From Chloroflexota bacterium (lineage in GTDB: Bacteria > Chloroflexota > Limnocylindria > QHBO01), in contig VBJP01000082.1 in assembly GCA_005880165.1 (NCBI GenBank), positions 1-7,436 on the forward strand: a stretch of DNA of 7,436 nucleotides. Reading direction: 5' to 3'. This document shows, in pieces, positions 1 through 4,800 of this stretch. The stretch's first letter is position 1. Every line of letters begins with the position of its first letter. Both the position numbers and the translations under genes were made by a program. The notes under the pieces were generated by a model. It saw nothing but the letters and a program-made list of their open reading frames with translations, did not search any database and was not told where the DNA came from.

Positions 1-116
1 ATGGCCAGGGCGAAGACGCCAAGCATCGTGGCCCCCGCCATGTCATAGCTGAGCGCCCAGTACACGATGGCCACCACGCCGATGCCGATGGGGAGCAAGA
101 AGTAGCGCTTCGACAT
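1..116 (-). CDS. Small membrane protein, cytochrome c oxidase subunit IV-like (5' part, cut by window edge)
   Basis: Only the first 38 codons are visible; the gene runs off the left edge. The protein starts MSKRYFLLPIGIGVV. A hydrophobic helix covers about residues 5-23, followed by a short acidic turn (SYDMAGATM) and the beginning of a second hydrophobic stretch. This helix, W/Y-S-Y-(D/E)-x-AG-T, helix layout resembles the short two-helix cytochrome c oxidase subunit IV proteins of Actinobacteria and Chloroflexota, which sit in the inner membrane beside the main oxidase subunits; the assignment rests on pattern memory only. An in-frame ATG at 161 would add 15 residues (MAGRTAGRIRVEFRL). I prefer the ATG at 116 because a TAGAAT box lies 8 bases before it and because the helix then begins close to the N-terminus, as is usual for such proteins. 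No Shine-Dalgarno precedes either start. Confidence 0.45.
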   Translation of the reverse strand, partial: MSKRYFLLPIGIGVVAIVYWALSYDMAGATMLGVFALA

Positions 117-124
117 CAGCCGGA

Positions 125-130
125 ATTCTA
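125..130 (-). promoter_or_regulatory. -10 box (TAGAAT) of a probable leaderless promoter
   Basis: On the minus strand TAGAAT (5 of 6 matches to TATAAT) ends 8 bases before the ATG at 116. This places the expected transcription start within about three bases of the start codon. There is no Shine-Dalgarno in the interval. The same geometry is seen at two other genes in this window. No convincing -35 hexamer was recognised. Confidence 0.4.
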
Positions 131-201
131 CGCGGATGCGGCCGGCGGTCCTGCCAGCCATGCTCGCGCTGTCTGCGGCTGAATATGGGTAAATCTGCGC
201 A

Positions 202-837
202 TCACACGAGCCAGCCACAGTCGGTGCGGTGGGCAGGCGCCTCATCGGACCGGTCGCCGGGGAGCGGCGGGTGGGGACGGACGAGCGGACGGCCACCGGC
301 CGTCTCGTCGCTGATCGCCAGGGTCGCGCGACGGGTCGCAGGATCGACGACTGGCGGAACCGTCTCGACCGCGTCTGGCACGTGGAGGGATTGCGGAGGC
401 TGCCGAGACGTTCCTGCCTCTCGGGCCGTGACCACCGACCCGTCCGGGTAGGAGAGCCACAGGCCGCGCATTCGCGCGATGAAATGCTCCGGCATCCCGG
501 GCACCAGGAAGTCCACCTGCGCGCTGCCGGTGCGCCGGTAGCCTCGCGGCCGTTCGTCCGCCTGGACGCGATCCACGAACGGTCGGTCCAGCAGCTCCTG
601 AACGGCGACGGACACGTTCTCATCAGCCTGGACGGTGGTGGTCCCATGGCTGAAGACCGCCTCGCCGATCACCGTCGCCGGATCGCCCGGCGCGGGCGTG
701 CGGAGCAGCTCGTAGACGATCCGGTCGGCTGTCCGAGGGTCCGCGACCCGGCTGATCACGGCGCGCAGGATAGCAGGGGCCATGCTGCAACCGAGCGGCC
801 CCGCAGCGTTCGAAGAGCGCTGCGGCTCGGCTATCAT
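202..837 (-). CDS. Hypothetical protein, 193-211 aa, unrecognised
   Basis: I do not recognise a family. The frame is judged real because its third codon positions are overwhelmingly G/C, while the overlapping plus-strand frame gives an Arg-rich, low-quality protein. The N-terminal two thirds look folded (segments such as ILRAVISRVADPRTADRIVYELL and QVDFLVPGMPEHFIARMRGL). The last 65 or so residues are rich in Pro, Arg, Asp and Ala and are probably disordered. There is no signal peptide or membrane helix. The start is uncertain. ATG at 837 has a GGAG four bases upstream and gives 211 aa; ATG at 783 (MAPAILRAVIS) gives 193 aa and begins where the ordered sequence begins. The gene is divergent from the 846-1208 gene, with only 8 bases between start codons if 837 is used. 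It lies 85 bases upstream of the membrane-protein gene on the same strand. Confidence 0.6.
   Translation of the reverse strand: MIAEPQRSSNAAGPLGCSMAPAILRAVISRVADPRTADRIVYELLRTPAPGDPATVIGEAVFSHGTTTVQADENVSVAVQELLDRPFVDRVQADERPRGYRRTGSAQVDFLVPGMPEHFIARMRGLWLSYPDGSVVTAREAGTSRQPPQSLHVPDAVETVPPVVDPATRRATLAISDETAGGRPLVRPHPPLPGDRSDEAPAHRTDCGWLV
832..837 (+). promoter_or_regulatory. -10 box (TATCAT) of a probable leaderless promoter
   Basis: TATCAT (5 of 6 to consensus) ends 8 bases before the ATG at 846, and no purine-rich Shine-Dalgarno lies between. A weak -35 candidate, TTCGAA at 809-814, stands 17 bases upstream. The predicted transcription start is at about 844, so the mRNA would begin within a few bases of the start codon. 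Confidence 0.45.
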
Positions 838-845
838 CGCGCTCC

Positions 846-1208
846 ATGGCGAGCACCCACGTCGAGGAGAAGTCGTATCGGAGCATGGTCTCCGAGCAGT
901 CCGACGAGCAGATCGATCGTTGGGCCGCAGACCTGTTCATCGACTTCGCGAAGCGGATGGGGGTTGGCACTGCCATCGCGGCGTTCTGCGCCGCCGCGAA
1001 GCTCGACCAGCGCGGATTCCAGCGCGCGTTTCTGGTCGGCGGCGGCCCGGATCACGTGATCGGCATCGACACGGCCGGCCAGCTGGCTGCGCCGATCTTC
1101 GAGCTGCCTAAGGCGGTTGCCGGGCTGCGCCGGATCGACCCCAAGGCGCGGCAAAAGCTGATCGACTTCCTCGTCCGTCAGCGCGAGGTGATGTCCTACA
1201 CCCCCTGA
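846..1208 (+). CDS. Hypothetical protein, 120 aa, small soluble, probably helical
   Basis: I do not recognise a family. The protein has an acidic N-terminus and then a predicted helix-rich core: DEQIDRWAADLFIDFAKRMGVGTAIAAFCAAAKL, a short GGGP turn near residue 67, and a C-terminal amphipathic helix (PKARQKLIDFLVRQREVM). There is no membrane segment or signal peptide. Its two cysteine-free termini and single Cys (in AAFCAAAK) give no metal-site pattern. ATG at 846 is preferred because a TATCAT box stands 8 bases upstream; the next in-frame ATG (885, protein beginning MVSEQSDEQID) is the alternative. The gene is convergent with parB, leaving 31 bases between stop codons with no strong terminator. 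Position beside parAB may be incidental. The existence of the gene is well supported by codon bias; its function is unknown. Confidence 0.7.
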   Translation: MASTHVEEKSYRSMVSEQSDEQIDRWAADLFIDFAKRMGVGTAIAAFCAAAKLDQRGFQRAFLVGGGPDHVIGIDTAGQLAAPIFELPKAVAGLRRIDPKARQKLIDFLVRQREVMSYTP

Positions 1209-1239
1209 GGCGATGGCGCGGGCGTTGGCCGCCCCGGTC

Positions 1240-2208
1240 CTACTCGGCCAGCCCTGCCCGCAGGATGGCGATCGCGTTCTCGAGCTTTAGCCGCGTGATC
1301 GTCAGGTACTTCGCCAGGTTCGAGCGATTGACTTCGGGGATCTGCTCGATCACGTCCGGGTGGCGAAGCAGATCGACGAGGTCGTCGACCGCGGATGCCA
1401 GCTTGCCCTTGGTGTCGACCAGCGCGTCGTCGGCGTGCCTTGCGGCGGCAAGCGAGCCGGCCATCGTTCGCGCGCGACGCTTGGGAACCTTGGTGGCGGC
1501 GGGTTCGCTCTCGTCGCCGCCGGTAATGGCGCGCAGGCGCGCCAGGCTCAGCTCGCCTGCCGCGACCTTTCTGGCCAGGCGCTTGCGGAGTCGCTCATCG
1601 GTCAGCTTCATCAGCTCATAGGCATGGCTGATCGTGTCTTTGCGCACGGACACCAGCTCCCGAATCTCGACCGGTGCCTCTGCGAGCCGCAGACGGTTCT
1701 CGACGTAGCCCTTGTCCTTGCCGATCTTCTGGGCGAGCTGGCGGACCGAGTAGCCCAGGTCGGTCATCTTGCGGTACATCCCCGCTTCCTCGAGCGGCGA
1801 GACATCCTCGCGCTGGAGGTTCTCGATGATCGACACCTCCAGGGCGGTCTCTTCGTCGAAGTCCACCACGATGGCGGGGATCGATTCACGGGTCGCCAGC
1901 CGCGAAGCGCGCCACCGGCGCTCGCCGGCGATGAGCTCGTACTGGCTGCCCATCGGCCGAACCAGGATTGGTTGCAGGACGCCGTGCTCCCGAATGCTGC
2001 TTGCCAGCTCGGTCAGGGAATCCTCTTCGTACGAGAGGCGGGGCTGGGCCGGATTGGGAAGGATCCGGTCGACTGGAACCTCGCGGATCTGGGCGTGCGT
2101 GGCGCGCGACTCGATCAGCGAGACGATGCCAGGACCCAGGTCGGTGCCGACCGCCTCGTCGAAGAGCCGATGGATGTTTTCCCGCAGCAGCGGGCGCTTG
2201 CTAGCCAA
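1240..2208 (-). CDS. parB: ParB/Spo0J-family chromosome/plasmid partition protein with unusual termini
   Basis: This 322 aa protein is a DNA-binding CTPase clamp that loads at parS sites and works with ParA to segregate DNA. Core motifs are all present: PNPAQPR (51-57), GVLQPILVR (76-84), the nucleotide-binding GERRWRA (95-101) and ENLQRED (129-135), and a helix-turn-helix at about 155-175 (VRQLAQKIGKDKGYVENRLRL). The ends are atypical. The N-terminus (MASKRPLLRENIHRLFDEAVG) does not show the usual short basic 'RGLGKGLxALL' ParA-stimulating peptide. After a basic linker (KVPKRRAR, 241-247) the last 70 residues are all-helical rather than the usual compact dimerisation domain. The start is TTG at 2208. 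It lies 6 bases after a GAGGTGA Shine-Dalgarno, and the first codons overlap the end of parA by 8 bases, so translation is probably coupled to parA. Family assignment is very secure; a role in the main chromosome's segregation rather than a secondary replicon is inference. Confidence 0.96.
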   Translation of the reverse strand: MASKRPLLRENIHRLFDEAVGTDLGPGIVSLIESRATHAQIREVPVDRILPNPAQPRLSYEEDSLTELASSIREHGVLQPILVRPMGSQYELIAGERRWRASRLATRESIPAIVVDFDEETALEVSIIENLQREDVSPLEEAGMYRKMTDLGYSVRQLAQKIGKDKGYVENRLRLAEAPVEIRELVSVRKDTISHAYELMKLTDERLRKRLARKVAAGELSLARLRAITGGDESEPAATKVPKRRARTMAGSLAAARHADDALVDTKGKLASAVDDLVDLLRHPDVIEQIPEVNRSNLAKYLTITRLKLENAIAILRAGLAE

Positions 2209-2968
2209 GTTCGATCACCTCACGTGCAAGGTCGCGGAAGGCACGTGCCGCGTTGGAGCTGGAGGCGTATTCCGTCACCGGTTTACCCGTCAAGGGCGCC
2301 TCACCCAGCTTCACCGTGTTCTTGATCATCGTGTTGAAGACCCGTTGGTCCCCCAGCTCCCTCAGGTTTTCGAGCATCTCGCGCGCGAGGACCGTACGAC
2401 CATCGAAGAAGGTGGCCAGCAGGCCGGAGATCTCGAGATCATGATTCAGCTTGAGCTTGATGGTGTTGATCACCTTGATCAGCGCTGTCAGGCCCTTGAT
2501 GGCGTAGTACTGGGTCTGCACCGGGATGATGACCCGGCTGCTTGCCACCAGCGCGTTGATGGTCAGCAGGCCGAGCGTCGGCGGGGAGTCGATGATGATC
2601 ACGTCAAAGCTGCGTTCCGCCCAGCCCGCGAGCGCATCGCGCAGCACCATCTCGCGACCGATGGCGGTGAAGAGCTCGACCTCGGTCGAGGCCAGCTCGA
2701 GAGTGGCGGGCGCCACCGACAGTCCCTGCATCTCCGTCTCGCGGACGATCTCCTCGATCGACAGCCGATCCTCGGCGAGGACATCGGACATGGATTGTCG
2801 GACGTCCGAGAGTGATATCCCAAGGCCGACTGTCAGGTTCGCCTGGGGATCCATGTCCACGCACAGGACCCGATAGCCGATTTCGGCCAGCGCCCCGCCG
2901 AGATTAATAGAGGTGGTCGTCTTTCCGACGCCACCTTTCTGGTTCGCTATGGCAATTACCTTGGTCAA
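2201..2968 (-). CDS. parA: ParA/Soj-family partition ATPase
   Basis: This 255 aa P-loop ATPase (MinD/ParA class) dimerises on ATP, coats nucleoid DNA and is released by ParB, moving ParB-parS complexes apart. Visible motifs are the deviant Walker A KGGVGKTTT (11-19, signature Lys11 and catalytic Lys16), the A' motif VDMDPQANLT (37-46) and the Walker B strand VIIIDSPP (123-130). The C-terminal segment MIKNTVKLGEAPLTGKPV (214-231) aligns with the usual IPRNVRLSEAPSHGKP, with the Pro-Arg-Asn altered. Length is normal for chromosomal ParA. Start: TTG at 2968 has AGGTG five bases upstream and gives the typical MTKVIAIANQKGG N-terminus. TTG at 2983 would add MIGAA but has no Shine-Dalgarno. It is the first gene of a parA-parB operon, with stop and start codons overlapping. 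Confidence 0.96.
   Translation of the reverse strand: MTKVIAIANQKGGVGKTTTSINLGGALAEIGYRVLCVDMDPQANLTVGLGISLSDVRQSMSDVLAEDRLSIEEIVRETEMQGLSVAPATLELASTEVELFTAIGREMVLRDALAGWAERSFDVIIIDSPPTLGLLTINALVASSRVIIPVQTQYYAIKGLTALIKVINTIKLKLNHDLEISGLLATFFDGRTVLAREMLENLRELGDQRVFNTMIKNTVKLGEAPLTGKPVTEYASSSNAARAFRDLAREVIELG
2215..2221 (-). promoter_or_regulatory. Ribosome binding site deciding the parB UUG start
   Basis: GAGGTGA on the minus strand sits inside the last codons of parA, 6 bases before the TTG at 2208. It is the strongest argument for a UUG start for parB, since no ATG or GTG is better placed. Confidence 0.7.
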
Positions 2969-3025
2969 AGCAGCACCTATCAATGGCTGTGACTGGCGGG
3001 AGAAGGCCGCGGCTGGGACTGCCCG

Positions 3026-3055
3026 ATGATAGTCGCGGCTCGCGGCCGGGGTCCA
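3026..3055 (-). promoter_or_regulatory. Possible parAB promoter
   Basis: On the minus strand TATCAT (3031-3026) is preceded by TGGACC (3055-3050) with an 18-base spacer. These match the -10 and -35 consensus at 5 and 4 of 6 positions. This would give an untranslated leader of about 50 bases before the parA TTG, consistent with parA having a Shine-Dalgarno. The weak -35 keeps this tentative. Confidence 0.35.
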
Positions 3056-3061
3056 TCCGGG

Positions 3062-3070
3062 TTATCCACA
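3062..3070 (+). promoter_or_regulatory. DnaA box, perfect TTATCCACA
   Basis: TTATCCACA is an exact match to the bacterial DnaA-box consensus TTATNCACA. It lies just upstream of the putative parA -35. A second, one-mismatch version of the TTGTCCACA form (TTGTCCACC, 3123-3131) lies 52 bases further on. DnaA could regulate parAB or the divergent transcript. Two sites and no AT-rich stretch are not enough to call a replication origin. Confidence 0.5.
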
Positions 3071-3085
3071 AGGTCATCCGGTCGG

Positions 3086-3107
3086 GTCGTCTTTGTGCAA
3101 AGACGAC
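3086..3107. repeat. Inverted repeat, 10-base perfect arms, 2-base centre; operator-like
   Basis: The arms GTCGTCTTTG (3086-3095) and CAAAGACGAC (3098-3107) are exact reverse complements around a TG centre. No T-run follows on either strand, so it is not a usual terminator. It covers the place where the -35 element of the downstream TATACT box should be. That favours a binding site for a dimeric regulator of the tRNA-pcc transcript, of parA, or of both. Confidence 0.6.
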
Positions 3108-3111
3108 GACA

Positions 3112-3117
3112 TATACT
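3112..3117 (+). promoter_or_regulatory. -10 box (TATACT) before the tRNA and pcc genes
   Basis: TATACT matches TATAAT at 5 of 6 positions and stands 24 bases before the tRNA 5' end, giving a leader of about 18 bases. No good -35 hexamer exists at 16-18 bases spacing; that stretch is the inverted repeat. A regulated or activator-dependent promoter is possible. Confidence 0.4.
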
Positions 3118-3141
3118 CGAAGTTGTCCACCAGGACGGGAC

Positions 3142-3217
3142 GGGCCCATAGCTCAGTGGTTAGAGCATCCGGCTCATAACCGGCGGGTCGCAGGTTCGAT
3201 CCCTGCTGGGCCCACCA
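3142..3217 (+). tRNA. tRNA with CAU anticodon (elongator Met, or Ile2 after lysidine modification)
   Basis: A complete cloverleaf of 76 bases with encoded CCA. The acceptor stem GGGCCCA/TGGGCCC has seven perfect pairs. The D arm GCTC...GAGC has four pairs. The anticodon loop CTCATAA carries CAT at 3175-3177. The T arm GCAGG/CCTGC has five pairs and the loop is TTCGATC. The anticodon stem has four G-C pairs plus a T-C mismatch at the outer 27-43 position. It is not an initiator: the acceptor stem starts with a paired G1 and the anticodon stem lacks the three G-C pairs in initiator order. G-C pairs 4-69 and 5-68 with C at positions 4 and 5 are the features TilS uses in E. coli to pick tRNA-Ile2, and the D-arm sequence also resembles that tRNA. 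Met versus Ile2 cannot be settled here. Confidence 0.93.
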
Positions 3218-3224
3218 CGGTTTC

Positions 3225-3230
3225 GGAGGA
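3225..3230 (+). promoter_or_regulatory. Ribosome binding site deciding the pccB UUG start
   Basis: GGAGGA begins 8 bases after the tRNA CCA end and lies 7 bases before TTG at 3238. The open frame continues upstream through the tRNA to 2983, but this site and homology show translation starts after the tRNA. Confidence 0.75.
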
Positions 3231-3237
3231 CATCCAG

Positions 3238-4788
3238 TTGTCGACCGCCGAAAAGCTGGCGCGCCTGTCAGAGCTGCGTCGGGACGCCCTGCAGGGCGGC
3301 GGACCAGCGCGTGTCGAACAGCAGCATGGGCGCGGCAAGCTCACCGCTCGTGAGCGTCTCGACAGCCTTCTCGATGACGGAACCTTCGAAGAGCTGGATG
3401 CCTTCGTCACGCATCGCGCCACGGACTTTGGTCTCGACGACGAGCGGTACCTCGGCGACGGGGTCGTGACCGGCCACGGCCTGATTGATGGGCGGGCGGT
3501 CTTCGTCTATGCGCAGGACTTCACAGTGTTCGGCGGATCGTTGTCCGAAGCCCACGCCGAGAAGATCTGCAAGGTGATGGACCTGGCGATGCAGACCGGC
3601 GCGCCAATCATCGGTCTCTCCGACTCCGGAGGAGCGCGCATCCAAGAGGGGGTCGCCAGCCTTGGGGGATACGCCGAGATCTTCCTGCGCAACACGCTGG
3701 CCAGCGGTGTGGTGCCGCAGATATCGCTGATCCTTGGCCCGTGTGCAGGGGGCGCGGTCTATTCACCGGCGATCACGGACTTCACGATCATGGCCGAGGG
3801 GACAAGCTACATGTTCGTGACCGGACCCAACGTGGTGAAGACGGTGACGCACGAAGAGGTCGACTTCGACGGGCTCGGGGGCGCGCGGGTCCACAACGAG
3901 CGAAGCGGGGTGGCGCAGTTCATGGCTGCAGGCGAGCCGCAGGCGATCGCTCTCGCACGAACCCTCCTCGGATACCTTCCGCAGAACAACGTGGAGCTGA
4001 CCCCGCTCAACGACGAATGGAAGGATCCCGACGTATCGGGCGCCGACCTGGAGGCGCTCATTCCGGATTCGCCGCAACGCTCCTACGACATGCATATCGC
4101 GATTCGCGGCCTGGTCGACGCCGGCTCGTTCCTGGAGGTGCACGCCGGATTTGCGCGCAACATCATCTGCGGGTTCGCACGGATCGAGGGCAGAAGCGTC
4201 GGCATCGTCGCGCAGCAGCCGGAGGTGTTGGCCGGCGTGCTCGACATCGACGCATCCGACAAGGGCGCGCGCTTTGTCCGCACCTGCGACTGCTTCAACG
4301 TGCCCCTCATCACGTTGGTCGACGTGCCGGGTTTCCTGCCGGGCGTCGACCAGGAGCATCGCGGCATCATTCGTCACGGCGCGAAATTGCTGTACGCCTA
4401 TTGCGAAGCGACCGTCCCCAAGCTGACGGTCATCACCCGCAAGGCGTACGGCGGGGCGTACGACGTCATGAGCAGCAAGCATGTTCGCGGCGACCTGAAT
4501 TTCGCCTGGCCGACGGCGGAGATCGCAGTGATGGGCGTCGAGGGCGCGGTGAACATCATCTTTCGGGACGACATCGAGGCCGCCAAGGATCCCGCAACGG
4601 AGCGCGCACGACTGGTCGCCGAATACGAGGCGCGGTTCGCGAACCCATATATCGCCGCGGCGCGTGGATATGTCGACGAGGTGATCCTGCCCTCCGAGAC
4701 CCGGGGCCGCCTAGCTTCGGGCTTGCGGGTGCTCGAGGGAAAGCGTCAGGCCTTGCCCGCGAAGAAGCACGGCAACATCCCGCTGTAG
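3238..4788 (+). CDS. pccB: Acyl-CoA carboxylase carboxyltransferase (beta) subunit, probably propionyl-CoA carboxylase
   Basis: This 516 aa cytoplasmic subunit moves CO2 from carboxybiotin onto an acyl-CoA; for propionyl-CoA the product is (S)-methylmalonyl-CoA. It has the two crotonase-like halves of the family. In the first are RGKLTARERLDSLLD (32-46), the oxyanion-hole segment DSGGARIQEG (129-138) and GPCAGGAVYSPA (167-178). In the second are VDVPGFLPG (361-369), RKAYGGAYDVM (401-411) and WPTAEIAVMG (424-433). It ends in the typical KKHGNIPL. Asp409 in GGAYDVM aligns with Asp422 of Streptomyces coelicolor PccB, which favours propionyl-CoA; acetyl-CoA-preferring relatives have Ile or Cys there. 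Length is normal (510-530). The start is TTG, set by GGAGGA 7 bases before it. It is the first protein gene after the tRNA, and accC follows after 12 bases in the same reading frame. Family certain; propionyl specificity likely. Confidence 0.95.
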   Translation: MSTAEKLARLSELRRDALQGGGPARVEQQHGRGKLTARERLDSLLDDGTFEELDAFVTHRATDFGLDDERYLGDGVVTGHGLIDGRAVFVYAQDFTVFGGSLSEAHAEKICKVMDLAMQTGAPIIGLSDSGGARIQEGVASLGGYAEIFLRNTLASGVVPQISLILGPCAGGAVYSPAITDFTIMAEGTSYMFVTGPNVVKTVTHEEVDFDGLGGARVHNERSGVAQFMAAGEPQAIALARTLLGYLPQNNVELTPLNDEWKDPDVSGADLEALIPDSPQRSYDMHIAIRGLVDAGSFLEVHAGFARNIICGFARIEGRSVGIVAQQPEVLAGVLDIDASDKGARFVRTCDCFNVPLITLVDVPGFLPGVDQEHRGIIRHGAKLLYAYCEATVPKLTVITRKAYGGAYDVMSSKHVRGDLNFAWPTAEIAVMGVEGAVNIIFRDDIEAAKDPATERARLVAEYEARFANPYIAAARGYVDEVILPSETRGRLASGLRVLEGKRQALPAKKHGNIPL

Positions 4789-4800
4789 CGCTGGCTGTCC

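Noticed and set aside
229..1059. 276 aa plus-strand open frame opposite the 202-837 gene
   Set aside because: Arg-rich, low-complexity translation and poor third-position GC compared with the minus-strand and 846-1208 frames; a shadow of high-GC DNA.
1220..1234. Small hairpin GGGCG-TTGGC-CGCCC between the convergent 846-1208 gene and parB
   Set aside because: Only five pairs and no T-run; expected by chance in such GC-rich DNA, so not called a terminator.
1360..2815. Two long plus-strand frames antisense to parB and parA
   Set aside because: parA and parB are certain from their motifs; the antisense frames show no family features and arise from GC-rich codon bias.
2984..3141. Replication origin in the parA-tRNA gap
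   Set aside because: Only one perfect and one near DnaA box, no AT-rich unwinding stretch, and no dnaA/dnaN neighbours visible.
2983..3237. N-terminal extension of pccB by 85 codons through the tRNA
   Set aside because: The extension reads straight through a complete tRNA gene and has no homology; TTG at 3238 has an excellent Shine-Dalgarno and gives the normal length.
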